Assembly (NCBI GenBank): GCA_016710645.1
Contig: JADJVI010000043.1
Location: 62,001 to 126,000, forward strand
Source: Actinomycetales bacterium
GTDB lineage: Bacteria > Actinomycetota > Actinomycetes > Actinomycetales > Dermatophilaceae
Length of the DNA: 64,000 bases
Direction: 5' to 3'
Of this stretch, positions 51,908 through 60,648 are shown piece by piece (positions within the stretch are counted from its first letter, which is position 1; each line of letters opens with the position of its first letter). The translations under genes and the position numbers were made by a program. The notes under the pieces are model-generated. The model did no database searches, was not told the origin of the DNA, and saw only the letters and a list, made by a program, of their open reading frames with translations.

Positions 51908-52618
51908 ATGACCTCGTTCGTCTCATCACTGCGCCACACCCAGCGCCGCCTCGTCGCCGGCGCGGTGCTCGCCGTCGTCGCGCTCGTCGCGGGTCCGGCG
52001 CTCGTCGCCCAGGCGGCCAACTACCAGTACTGGGGCTATTGGCAGCTCAGCTCGGGTGCATGGGCCTTCGCCCAGACCGGCCCCGACCAGACCAACCCCG
52101 CTGACGGGTCGGTCGAGGGGTGGCGCTTCGCCGTCGACGACGGCAGCGGCAACCGCAAGCCCCGGGTGACCCCGACCTTCGACCAGGTGTGTGCGGCCAC
52201 CCCGGCGGAATCGGGCAAGAAGCGCGTCGCGGTCGTCATCGACGCGGGTCGCGATGTCGACGGCGATGGCACCGCGAAGCCGCCGGCCCCCGTCGTCGGG
52301 TGCGCCAAGGTCGCGACCACGGCGACCGGCTCCCAGGTCCTGGCCGCCGTCTCGACGGTCCGGGTCGACAAGAGCATGGTGTGCGGGATCAACGGTTACC
52401 CAGCAGCTGGGTGTGGCGGCGAGGTCGCCACCCTGTCGGATGCCCAGAAGGCCGCAGATAGCCCGATCGCCTTCGCGACGCCGACCCCGAGCACCAGCGC
52501 CTCCGCAGCGGGATCCTCGTCGAGCTTCCCCCTTCCGGCGGTGCTCGGGGTTGCCGTCCTCGCCCTGGTGGGCTTGCTCGTGGCCCGGATGCGCGGTCGC
52601 TCCAAGAACGAAGCCTGA
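51908..52618 (+). CDS. SCO2322-like secreted, membrane-anchored protein
   Basis: A 236-residue exported protein. The signal peptide covers about residues 1-36 (ending AAN). The outer domain (YQYWGYWQLSSGAWAFAQTGP, then SVEGWRFAVDDG) resembles the SCO2322 family of Streptomyces, and has four Cys in two pairs. A Ser/Thr/Pro linker leads to a single C-terminal helix (about 208-230) and a basic tail, so it is anchored facing outward. It is the first gene after the cobalamin riboswitch and lies before the ECF transporter genes. It could be the extracellular receptor of that transporter; this is inference. Confidence 0.82.
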   Translation: MTSFVSSLRHTQRRLVAGAVLAVVALVAGPALVAQAANYQYWGYWQLSSGAWAFAQTGPDQTNPADGSVEGWRFAVDDGSGNRKPRVTPTFDQVCAATPAESGKKRVAVVIDAGRDVDGDGTAKPPAPVVGCAKVATTATGSQVLAAVSTVRVDKSMVCGINGYPAAGCGGEVATLSDAQKAADSPIAFATPTPSTSASAAGSSSSFPLPAVLGVAVLALVGLLVARMRGRSKNEA

Positions 52619-52622
52619 TCCC

Positions 52623-53747
52623 ATGCCAGGCCCACTCCCCTTCGACCAGGAGCCCCGGATGATCCACCCGGTGGCCTGGTGGGCATGGGGCGTGGGCCTG
52701 GCGACGGCGGCAGCCCACACGACGAATCCACTCCTGCTCGTCCTCGTCGTACTTGTCGCGGGATGGGCGGTACTGGAGCGTCGGGAGGTCGGCGCGCTCG
52801 ACGCCTTCCGCCCGTTCCTGTTCATCGGTCTCGCTGCGGTGGCCCTTCGGGTGACCATGGCCGTGATCCTCGGCAATGGCGTGGGCGGCAGCGTCGTCAT
52901 CGTCGACTTGCCGCGACTACCCCTGCCGTCCTGGCTAGCCGGTTTGCGCGTGGGTGGGCCGGTGACCCTCGAATCCGTGCTGGCGGCAGCGGTCGACGGC
53001 ATGCGGTTGGCGGCGACGCTCGCGTGCATCGGTGCCGCCAACGCACTGGCCAGTCCCAAGCGCCTGCTCCGCTATGCCCCAGCCACGCTTTACGACATCG
53101 GCACGGCCATCGTCGTGGCGCTGACCTTCGCCCCGCAATTGGTCGAACTGGCCGGCCGGGTCCGGGTGGCCCGTCGGCTGCGCGGGCATACCGGACGGGG
53201 GCCTCGCGAACTCGCCCGGCTGGTGGTGCCGGTACTCGCGGGCACCCTGGAACGCTCGTTGGAGCTCGCAGCCTCAATGGAGTCCCGCGGCTACGGACGG
53301 CTCCCCGTGCGCACCGGTCGCGCGCGGTGGCTCGGCAGCATCCTCGCGCTCGTCGGCACCGCCGGCACCTGCGCGGGTCTCTACGGACTGCTTTCGCCCT
53401 CGGTCGGCGGCTGGCTCGGCCTACCGACGCTCGTCGCGGGGGTCGCGCTGGCCGCTGCCTCGCTGGTCCTGGGCGCGCGACGGGAGGTCCGCACGGCATA
53501 CCGGCGTGATCCTTGGCGTGCTCCCGAGTGGGCGCTCGCGCTCGCCGGCGCGGCTGCCGCTGGGGTTTTCGTCGTCGGCGACGGCTCGGGATGGGCGGGC
53601 ATGGCGCTGCAGAGCACGCCGCTGGCCTGGCCCGAACTGCCCCTGCTCGCGGCCGCAGCCCTCGCGGTCTGCCTGTCGGTCATCGCGCTCACCCCGGTGC
53701 CACCCCGGTTGGCCGCAGCGCGGGCCCGAACGGCTTCGGCCGCATGA
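52623..53747 (+). CDS. ECF transporter transmembrane (T) component
   Basis: A 374-residue membrane protein with about seven hydrophobic helices. The CbiQ/EcfT domain contains MESRGYGR, the A-R-G motif of the coupling helix, plus ARRLRGHTG, the second coupling motif. It connects the S component with the ATPases. Four bp separate it from the upstream secreted protein, and its stop overlaps the ATPase gene (ATGA). The C-terminal helices beyond the EcfT core are a less usual extension. Confidence 0.9.
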   Translation: MPGPLPFDQEPRMIHPVAWWAWGVGLATAAAHTTNPLLLVLVVLVAGWAVLERREVGALDAFRPFLFIGLAAVALRVTMAVILGNGVGGSVVIVDLPRLPLPSWLAGLRVGGPVTLESVLAAAVDGMRLAATLACIGAANALASPKRLLRYAPATLYDIGTAIVVALTFAPQLVELAGRVRVARRLRGHTGRGPRELARLVVPVLAGTLERSLELAASMESRGYGRLPVRTGRARWLGSILALVGTAGTCAGLYGLLSPSVGGWLGLPTLVAGVALAAASLVLGARREVRTAYRRDPWRAPEWALALAGAAAAGVFVVGDGSGWAGMALQSTPLAWPELPLLAAAALAVCLSVIALTPVPPRLAAARARTASAA

Positions 53748-55444
53748 TCGACTTCCAGGACGTCTCGGTCGCGTATGCCGGTGAGTCGCGACCCGCGCTC
53801 AGCGGCGCGACCTTGCACGTCGACGAGGGCGAGCTCGTCCTCGTCGTCGGCCCGACCGGCAGCGGCAAGTCGACCCTGCTGCGCTGCATCAACGGGCTGG
53901 TTCCGCACTTCTCGGGCGGACTGCTGACCGGTCAAGTGCTCGTCGGGGGGCGCGACACCCGCACCCACCGACCACGTGACCTGGCCGACCTGGTCGGTTT
54001 CGTCGTCCAGGACCCGATGTCTGGCTTCGTCACCGACACCGTCGAGGACGAGATCGCCTACGGGATGGAAGCGCTGGGGGTCGACCCGTTGGCCATGCGT
54101 CGTCGGGTGGAGGACGCGCTCGACGTGCTCGGACTGGCCGACGTGCGCGACCGACCGCTGCGCTCCCTCTCCGGCGGGCAGCAGCAGCGGGTGGCCATCG
54201 CCGCGGTCATCGCGGCCGGTCCCCGCATCCTCGTGCTCGACGAGCCCACCTCGGCCCTGGACCCGGTGGCGGCCGAAGACGTCCTCGCTGCGCTGCATCG
54301 GCTGGTGCACGACTTGGGGATGACCGTCGTGATGGCCGAGCACCGGCTCGAGCGCGTGGTGCACCATGCCGACAGCATCATCCTCGTGGAAGACGGGCGG
54401 GTGTCTGCCCTCCTCGACCCGGCCGAGGCGATGGTGACCTCCCCAGTCCATCCGCCGGTGGTCTCCTTGGGGCGACTGCTGCATTGGCAGCCGCTGCCCT
54501 TGTCGGTGCGCGAGGCCCGTCGTCGGGCCAGCCAGGTCCGGGCTCAACTCGCCGCCTTGCCCCCTCCGGGCTTCGACGACCCGGCGACGTCTGCGCGATC
54601 GGCCAAGAGGCATTCCGGCAGCGGGTCGGTCCCCTCTGGGCCATCCGACTCCCGGCCCTCCGGCACTGGGCTGGCCTCCGGGGAGTGTGTGGCTGCGACA
54701 ACTGGCCTCACCGTGCGTCGCGGCCAGGTCACCGCGTTGACCGCGGTCGACCTGACGTTCGGCAGCGGCGAGATCACGGCCGTCATGGGCCGTAACGGCG
54801 CGGGCAAGTCGACGCTGCTCGCGGCCCTCGTCGGCGAATTGCCCCGCCAGCGTGGCCGGGTCACCGTCCTGGGGCTCGATCCAGCGGGTCTCGAACCCCA
54901 GGCCCGATGCGCTGCGGTGGGGTTGGTCCCGCAAGACCCCGACCTACTCCTGTATGCCGACAGCACCGGAGCCGAGTGCCGCAGCGCGGATGCCGACTTC
55001 GGATGCGACCCGGGAACCACTGCGGCCTTGTTGACACGGATAGCCGGACCGGTGCCACCCGAGCGGCACCCGCGGGATCTTTCCGAAGGACAACGCCTGG
55101 CGCTGGCCCTGGCCATCGTCCTGGCCGGGGGTGCCCGGGTCTTGCTGCTCGACGAACCGACCCGAGGGCTGGATTATCAGGCCAAGGCTCGACTGGTCGA
55201 GGTGCTCCGTGAGCTGGCCGCCGAGGGACACACCGTGGTCCTCGCGACCCACGACGTGGAGTTGGTCGCTGAGGTGGCCCATCGGGTGGTCGTGCTCGCC
55301 GACGGCGAGGTGGTGACCGACGGTCCGGCCCGACAGGTCATCGCCGGATCGCCAGCCTTCGCACCTCAGGTCGCCAAGATCATGCACCCCATCCCTTACC
55401 TCACCGTGGACGACGTCTGCCGCGCCCTCACACCCGCGTCGTGA
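53744..55444 (+). CDS. ECF transporter ATPase, fused A and A' domains
   Basis: A 566-residue protein with two ABC domains in one chain. Domain 1: Walker A GPTGSGKST (near residue 40), signature LSGGQQQR (near 145) and Walker B ILVLDEPTSALD. Domain 2: Walker A GRNGAGKST (near 350), signature DLSEGQRLAL, which deviates from the LSGGQ consensus, and VLLLDEPTRGLD. The two domains are separated by a Ser/Pro-rich linker. It powers the transporter together with the T and S components; expression should be B12-controlled. ATG 53744. Confidence 0.93.
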   Translation: MIDFQDVSVAYAGESRPALSGATLHVDEGELVLVVGPTGSGKSTLLRCINGLVPHFSGGLLTGQVLVGGRDTRTHRPRDLADLVGFVVQDPMSGFVTDTVEDEIAYGMEALGVDPLAMRRRVEDALDVLGLADVRDRPLRSLSGGQQQRVAIAAVIAAGPRILVLDEPTSALDPVAAEDVLAALHRLVHDLGMTVVMAEHRLERVVHHADSIILVEDGRVSALLDPAEAMVTSPVHPPVVSLGRLLHWQPLPLSVREARRRASQVRAQLAALPPPGFDDPATSARSAKRHSGSGSVPSGPSDSRPSGTGLASGECVAATTGLTVRRGQVTALTAVDLTFGSGEITAVMGRNGAGKSTLLAALVGELPRQRGRVTVLGLDPAGLEPQARCAAVGLVPQDPDLLLYADSTGAECRSADADFGCDPGTTAALLTRIAGPVPPERHPRDLSEGQRLALALAIVLAGGARVLLLDEPTRGLDYQAKARLVEVLRELAAEGHTVVLATHDVELVAEVAHRVVVLADGEVVTDGPARQVIAGSPAFAPQVAKIMHPIPYLTVDDVCRALTPAS

Positions 55445-55490
55445 GGCGCTGTGATCTACGAGGCGATGGCGTGAGGGGGCCGGGCCACCG

Positions 55491-56294
55491 ATGCTGAGGT
55501 TCCGCCCGCCCGCTGCGGCGGTCCTCGCGATCACGACTGTGGTCGGGCTGGGGTCCTTTCTCTGGCCCTTCGTCGCCGACCACGATTTCAGCGTGGCCCA
55601 CGGGCAGCAGGCGCCCTGGTTGTTCGCCGTTGTGCTCGGCTTGCTCACCCTCGTCGTCCTCGCGGAGGCCACCAGCATCGGTCTGGATGCCAAGACCATC
55701 GCCGTCCTGGGCGTTCTCGCGGCCGTCGGGGCGGGACTGCGCGTGCTCTCCGCCGGCACTGCCGGGCTGGAGCCGGTCTTCGTGCTGCTCGTGCTCGGGG
55801 GTCGCGTGCTGGGTCGCAGCATGGGGTTCCTCCTGGGCGCCCTCGCGCTACTCGCCGGTGCCTTCCTCACGGCCGGCATCGGCCCTTGGCTGCCCTTCCA
55901 AATGCTCACCGCGGGATGGGTCGCCATGGGGGCTGCGATGTTGCCGCGCGCGTCGGGACGCGCAGAACTGGCCCTGCTCACGGCATACGGGCTCGTCGCG
56001 GGATTGGTCTACGGGGCGGTCATGAACCTCTGGTTCTGGCCTTTCCTCAGCCCGGAGACCGCCCCAGTCGGTGCCGGCTTCGTGCCGGGCGCTCCGGTCG
56101 CCGACAACCTCGCCAACTACGGTCGCTTCTATCTCGCGACGTCGCTCGGCTGGGACCTGCCGCGCGGCATCGTCACGGCCGTCGCGGTCGCGATCGCTGG
56201 TCGGCCGGTGCTGACCACCCTGCGGCGGGCCGTGCGTCGGGCCGCCTTCGACCTCAGTCCTGGCGCACCTGAACCTGGACAAACGGAGGCTTGA
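55491..56294 (+). CDS. ECF transporter substrate-binding S component, probably corrinoid-specific
   Basis: A 267-residue membrane protein with about six to seven helices. Typical S-component features are GRVLGRSMGFLLGALALLAGAFLTAGIGPWLPFQ (two blocks) and a NLANYGRFYLATSLGWDLPRG segment; the first helices include Ala-rich stretches that contact the T component. Since the operon follows a cobalamin riboswitch, the likely substrate is cobalamin or a precursor. This inference rests on regulation rather than on binding residues. Its 3' end overlaps gcvT by 41 bp (convergent). Confidence 0.85.
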   Translation: MLRFRPPAAAVLAITTVVGLGSFLWPFVADHDFSVAHGQQAPWLFAVVLGLLTLVVLAEATSIGLDAKTIAVLGVLAAVGAGLRVLSAGTAGLEPVFVLLVLGGRVLGRSMGFLLGALALLAGAFLTAGIGPWLPFQMLTAGWVAMGAAMLPRASGRAELALLTAYGLVAGLVYGAVMNLWFWPFLSPETAPVGAGFVPGAPVADNLANYGRFYLATSLGWDLPRGIVTAVAVAIAGRPVLTTLRRAVRRAAFDLSPGAPEPGQTEA

Positions 56295-57351
56295 CCACCG
56301 TCGCCGGGATGGCCCGGCCGCGCACGTCGATCGCCACCTCGTCACCCTCAGCCATCGAGGGGTCCAGCAGCGCCATGGCCACGCCGTGCTTGAGCGTCGG
56401 CGAGAAGGTGCCCGAGGTGACTTCTCCAACCACCTCGCCCTCCCTGGTTACGGCGCAATGCGCCCGAGGTATGCCGCGCCCGCTGACCGAGAGGCCGCGA
56501 CTGACCCGCGTGGGGCCGGCCGCGCGCTCGGCCAGCAGTGCCTCCCGACCCCAGAATTCGTCCTTCTTCCAGCCGACGGCCCAGCCGGAGCGCGCTTGGA
56601 CCGGGCTGATGTCGAGTGAGAGGTCCTGACCGTGCAGCGGGTAACCCATCTCGGTGCGTAGCGTGTCGCGCGCGCCGAGGCCGCACGGCATACCGTCGTA
56701 TGCCGTCATCGCCGCCACCAGCGCGTCCCACAGCTCGCCGGCGTCGGCCCAGGTGGGAACGAGCTCGTAGCCGCGCTCCCCCGTGTAGCCGGTGCGGCAC
56801 ACGATGACCGGGCGACCGCGCCACTGCACCTCGCGGAACTGCATGTAGTCGTGCCCGACCGGTAGGTCGAGGGCTTCCAGGACCTCGTCGCTCTGGGGCC
56901 CTTGGACGGCGATGACGGCGTAGTCCTGGTGGAGGTTGGTCACCTCGATGCCCTCAGGCGCGGCGGCCGTCAGCCGGCGCACGACCTCGGTGGTGTTGGC
57001 CGCGTTGGGGATGAGGAAGACCTCGTCATCGCTGCGGAGGTACTGAATGAGGTCGTCGACCACGCCCCCGTTGTCGTCGCAACACATGGTGTATTGCGCC
57101 TGACCCGGGCCGATACGCCGCAGGTCGTTGGTGAAGCAGCGGTTGACGAAGTCTGCTGCTCCAGGACCCCGCACCAGCGCCTTGCCAAGGTGGCTGACGT
57201 CGAAGATGCCGACCCGCTCACGCACCGCGGTGTGCTCGGCAACCACCCCGCCACCCGGGTATTCGATGGGCATCTCCCAGCCGCCGAAGTCGGCGAGTTT
57301 GGCACCGAGAGCGACGTGACGGTCGTGCAGGGGCGAATGCAGCAAGGTCAT
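56254..57351 (-). CDS. gcvT: Glycine cleavage system T protein (aminomethyltransferase)
   Basis: A 365-residue enzyme of the glycine cleavage system that moves the methylene group to tetrahydrofolate and releases ammonia. Family blocks are LPLHDRHVALGAKLADFGGWEMPIEY-like start, GIFDVSHLGK, LFTNDLRRIGPGQAQYTMCCDDNGGVVDD, YTGERGYEL, LGARDTLRTEMGYPLHGQDL and LKHGVAMALLD. The other gcv genes are not in the window. ATG 57351. An inverted pair of the dispersed motif (56685-56706) lies inside the gene. Confidence 0.94.
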   Translation of the reverse strand: MTLLHSPLHDRHVALGAKLADFGGWEMPIEYPGGGVVAEHTAVRERVGIFDVSHLGKALVRGPGAADFVNRCFTNDLRRIGPGQAQYTMCCDDNGGVVDDLIQYLRSDDEVFLIPNAANTTEVVRRLTAAAPEGIEVTNLHQDYAVIAVQGPQSDEVLEALDLPVGHDYMQFREVQWRGRPVIVCRTGYTGERGYELVPTWADAGELWDALVAAMTAYDGMPCGLGARDTLRTEMGYPLHGQDLSLDISPVQARSGWAVGWKKDEFWGREALLAERAAGPTRVSRGLSVSGRGIPRAHCAVTREGEVVGEVTSGTFSPTLKHGVAMALLDPSMAEGDEVAIDVRGRAIPATVVKPPFVQVQVRQD

Positions 57352-57406
57352 GCCGTCAACTTAGCGGGTGGACCGCACCAGCGACCCGGGTGTCGCCAGA
57401 GGCACC

Positions 57407-57631
57407 TCAGCCGCCGGACTTGCGGCGGAACATCCGCTGGGCGGCGGCGGGTCCATGGGTCTCGTGCACCTTGGACTCGCCCTCGGCCCCGCCCGCCCGG
57501 CCACCGTGGGCCTGCTTGCGGGCCAACGCCTCGCGGAACTTGGCCTTGGTGTCCTCCGACACCGTCGGCTTGGGGCTCCGGCCGTGGTCGGCGGTGTCGC
57601 CGGAGTCGGCCGTGTGCTTCGAGTCGGTCAT
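57407..57631 (-). CDS. DUF5302 family small protein
   Basis: A 74-residue hydrophilic protein. The conserved C-terminal part reads SEDTKAKFREALARKQAH, followed by a Gly-rich hinge and GPAAAQRMFRRKSGG, the DUF5302 signature. ATG 57631 overlaps the upstream gene (ATGA). Function unknown; the basic tail suggests nucleic-acid or ribosome contact, which is speculation. Confidence 0.8.
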   Translation of the reverse strand: MTDSKHTADSGDTADHGRSPKPTVSEDTKAKFREALARKQAHGGRAGGAEGESKVHETHGPAAAQRMFRRKSGG

Positions 57632-57996
57632 CGGTGTCCCTCTCCCTGGGTGTCGCCGCTGGCGCGGCGGCGTTGGGAACTCCACTGTCGCATGCGCGGC
57701 GGGTATCCCGTGAGCAGCACGTCATAGACCGGGATGCCGAACTCCCGCGCCAAGTCGAAGCCGGCTTGCCTGGTGCCGACCGCCCGTCGGGTCCACTCGC
57801 CGTCAGTGGCGACCAGGACGACGCTGCAGGCGCTGACATTCGTTGCGGGTTCGACGAACGCCTCGACGCCACGACGCGAGGCCACGAACCCCCCGAAGTG
57901 TGCTCGCACGGCCGCCAGATCGATGCTCATCGCCGGCCCGTCGACCCGGCCCGGTTGCCCCAGCTCGCGGTGCCGGCGCCGTCCGAACAGTCCCAT
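57628..57996 (-). CDS. Conserved hypothetical protein
   Basis: A 122-residue protein: MGLFGRRRHRELGQPGRVDG start, then SIDLAAVRAHFGGFVASRRGVEAFVEP, VVLVATDGEWTRRAVGTRQAGFDLAREFGIPVYDVLLTGYPPRMR, which resembles an alpha/beta fold of unknown role known from actinobacteria. The C-terminus is basic. ATG 57996 is close to the divergent metalloprotein gene (17 bp). It overlaps the DUF5302 gene by 4 bp. Confidence 0.75.
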   Translation of the reverse strand: MGLFGRRRHRELGQPGRVDGPAMSIDLAAVRAHFGGFVASRRGVEAFVEPATNVSACSVVLVATDGEWTRRAVGTRQAGFDLAREFGIPVYDVLLTGYPPRMRQWSSQRRRASGDTQGEGHR

Positions 57997-58013
57997 AGCC
58001 CCGACCCTATGCT

Positions 58014-59168
58014 GTGTGCGTGCCAGCACGCTCACGGTCCGAGCGCATGTGGACACTGATGATCGCCGGGGTGGTCGTCGTGGTGCTCCTGCATGCCGTC
58101 GGCCACGTGCTGTGGTGGTGGCGCCTGACCGAGTCCGCGCCGCCCTCCGCGACGGCCGCCCCCACGCCGGGCACCCCCGCCGATCGCTCCAGTGGGTCCG
58201 CTTCGACCTTCCCGCCATGGACCGACGGCGTCGGCCAGCCCCAGGCCGCCAGCGAACCCACGACGACGGCGACCACCCTCCCGACGCCAGCGGTGCCGGC
58301 ATACACCAGCTCGTGTTTGCGCCGGGACAATCCACCCACGGGCGCGACCTTCCCCGCCGACGACCCCTTCGGAGATCAGGTCGACGACCTCGGTGAGGGT
58401 GCCGAACTGCAACGCCTGTATGCCGTTCGCGACGGCGCGCTCGTGGCCATCGACGGCCTCGGAGCGCCTCGCCCGTGCGACCTGCAGTTGTGGGATCTGG
58501 TCAACCGGGTCGCCCCCCTGCACGTGAAGTACCTGGAGGAGTTCCTCGTCTTCGATGCCGACCCCAACCCTGCCAAGGGTCAGTTCGTCATCGACGGCGA
58601 GGCCGTGCCCAAGCGCGTGACCAACTCCGCGTTCGACGACAACCACTGGCGACTGGCGTTTGCCCCCAACGGCTTGGATCGCAGCGAGCTGGCTTGGCTG
58701 GTCGCTCACGAGCTGGCCCACATCGTCAGCCTCAACGACTCGCAGACCACCCCCGTGCAGGCACCGGTCTGCGACACAGTCTCGGTCGGCAGCGGCTGCC
58801 TGGAGCCGGCCGCCATCCTCAACCGCTACATCTCGCTGTCCTGGGACGCCGGACAACTGCAGGCATCCAGGAAGGCCGAGTCGCTCAAGACCGCTGAGGA
58901 GCGGGTCAAGGCCGGTCAGGAGCTGTATGCCGCCCGGCCCAGTTCCTTCGTCACCCGGTATGCCGCGACAAATCCCGTCGAGGACTTCGCCGAGGCCTTC
59001 GCCATGTGGTGCACCGTCAAGCCGACCGACCGGGCTCGGCGTGTGCTCCCGACCGCCAAGCCGATCGACAGCGGCTCCAAGGTCGCCTGGTTCGACACTG
59101 CCCGGGCCGACGTCGTTCCGACGCTTGGGCCGGGGTGCGCGATGCTCACCGAGTTCGCGGCCACCTGA
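58014..59168 (+). CDS. Membrane-anchored putative zinc peptidase
   Basis: A 384-residue protein with one N-terminal helix (about residues 14-34), a disordered Pro/Thr/Ala-rich linker to about residue 95 and an outer domain. The zinc motif is VAHELAHIVSLN (near residue 230), and the third ligand candidate is in NPVEDFAEAFAMW (near 325). This arrangement (HExxH with a distant ExxE-like site) suits a secreted metallopeptidase, but the family is not assigned. Two CPxx-type cysteines (VCDT and GCLEP) may pair. GTG 58014 or ATG 58047 can be the start. Confidence 0.75.
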   Translation: MCVPARSRSERMWTLMIAGVVVVVLLHAVGHVLWWWRLTESAPPSATAAPTPGTPADRSSGSASTFPPWTDGVGQPQAASEPTTTATTLPTPAVPAYTSSCLRRDNPPTGATFPADDPFGDQVDDLGEGAELQRLYAVRDGALVAIDGLGAPRPCDLQLWDLVNRVAPLHVKYLEEFLVFDADPNPAKGQFVIDGEAVPKRVTNSAFDDNHWRLAFAPNGLDRSELAWLVAHELAHIVSLNDSQTTPVQAPVCDTVSVGSGCLEPAAILNRYISLSWDAGQLQASRKAESLKTAEERVKAGQELYAARPSSFVTRYAATNPVEDFAEAFAMWCTVKPTDRARRVLPTAKPIDSGSKVAWFDTARADVVPTLGPGCAMLTEFAAT

Positions 59169-59220
59169 GTGAAGATGACAAGATGCCTCTCAACGCCGAC
59201 CCACCCCAGGAGCGCCATTG

Positions 59221-60600
59221 ATGTCTGCTGAGGCCGATCACGTCTATGACGTCGTCATCGTGGGCGCTGGGAGTGGCGGCTATGCCTGCGCCTTGCGCGC
59301 GGCTCAGTTGGGGCTGACGGTCGCCCTCGTCGAACGCGACAAGCTCGGTGGCACCTGTTTGCACCGCGGGTGCATTCCGACCAAGGCGCTCCTGCATGCC
59401 GCCGAGGTCGCGGACGTGGCGCGTGACGGAGCCCGCTTCGGGGTGCAGTCCAGTGTCTCCGGCATCGACATGCCGACCGTGCTGTCTTACCAGGGTTCCG
59501 TTGTCTCGCGGCTCTACAAGGGGCTGCAAGGACTTGTGAATTCGGCCGGGATCGACTTCGTCGAAGGATCGGCGCAGGTCACGTCGCCCACGACCGTCAC
59601 TGTTGGCGAGCGGGTCCTGCAGGGCCGCAATCTCGTCATCGCGACGGGATCGACCTCGCGGACCATCCCCGGCGTGACCGTCGGCGGACGAGTCCTCAGC
59701 AGCGACGAGGCGTTGCAGGCGGACAGCGTCCCCGGTTCCGTGATCGTCCTGGGCGGCGGCGTCATTGGAGTGGAATTCGCTTCCGCGTGGCGCTCCTTGG
59801 GCGCCGAGGTCACCATCCTTGAGGCCCTCCCCCGGCTCGTCGCAGCCGAGGACCCGGCCATCTCCAAACAATTGACCCGCGCCTTCACCCGCCGCGGCAT
59901 CAAGGTCCGCACCGACACCCGGGTGACCGGCGTGACCCAGGACGACTCTTCGGTGACGGTGGAGATCGAGGGCGCAGACCCGCTCACCGCCGATGTCCTC
60001 CTCGTCGCGGTGGGCCGCGGCCCCGTCACGGCGGGATTGGGTCTGGAGGAGATCGGGGTGGTCACCGACCGCGGTTTCGTCCTGACCGACGATCACCTAC
60101 GCACCAACCTCCCACACGTGTATGCCGTCGGCGACATCGTCCCGGGACTGCAGTTGGCCCACCGCGGGTTCGCACATGGCATCTTCGTCGCCGAGCAGAT
60201 CGCAGGCCTGTCCCCGGCACCCGTTTCCGACACGACGATCCCGCGAGTCACCTACTGCGACCCGGAAATTGCCAGCGTCGGGCTGACCGAGGCACAGGCC
60301 CGCGAATCTGACTCCGGCGTCACCACCTACGAGTATTCGTTGGGCGGCAACGGTAAGTCCCAGATCCTCGGCACCCAAGGTTTTGTGAAGCTGGTCAAGA
60401 GCTCCACCGGCCAGGTGGTCGGGGTCCATATGATCGGTGCCCGGATGGGGGAACAGATCGGCGAGGCACAGCTCATCGTGGGCTGGGAAGGCACCCCCGA
60501 GGACGTCGCCCCGTTGATCCACGCCCATCCGACCCAGAACGAAGCGCTCGGGGAAGCGCACCTGGCTCTCGCCGGGAAACCCCTGCACGCCCACGCCTGA
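59221..60600 (+). CDS. lpdA: Dihydrolipoyl dehydrogenase (E3)
   Basis: A 459-residue flavoprotein of 2-oxo acid dehydrogenase complexes. FAD site VVIVGAGSGGYACALRAAQLG, redox disulfide GGTCLHRGCIPTK, NAD site VLGGGVIGVEFASAW, FAD block YAVGDIVPG and the C-terminal interface HAHPTQNEALGEA with the catalytic His-Glu pair. ATG 59221; the frame also has TTG 59218. The next gene is SucB, 48 bp later, so E3 and E2 are cotranscribed. Confidence 0.96.
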   Translation: MSAEADHVYDVVIVGAGSGGYACALRAAQLGLTVALVERDKLGGTCLHRGCIPTKALLHAAEVADVARDGARFGVQSSVSGIDMPTVLSYQGSVVSRLYKGLQGLVNSAGIDFVEGSAQVTSPTTVTVGERVLQGRNLVIATGSTSRTIPGVTVGGRVLSSDEALQADSVPGSVIVLGGGVIGVEFASAWRSLGAEVTILEALPRLVAAEDPAISKQLTRAFTRRGIKVRTDTRVTGVTQDDSSVTVEIEGADPLTADVLLVAVGRGPVTAGLGLEEIGVVTDRGFVLTDDHLRTNLPHVYAVGDIVPGLQLAHRGFAHGIFVAEQIAGLSPAPVSDTTIPRVTYCDPEIASVGLTEAQARESDSGVTTYEYSLGGNGKSQILGTQGFVKLVKSSTGQVVGVHMIGARMGEQIGEAQLIVGWEGTPEDVAPLIHAHPTQNEALGEAHLALAGKPLHAHA

Positions 60601-60648
60601 CCACCGCCCTACCGCAGTCGATGAGTTGACCGAAGGCACAACGAGGAG

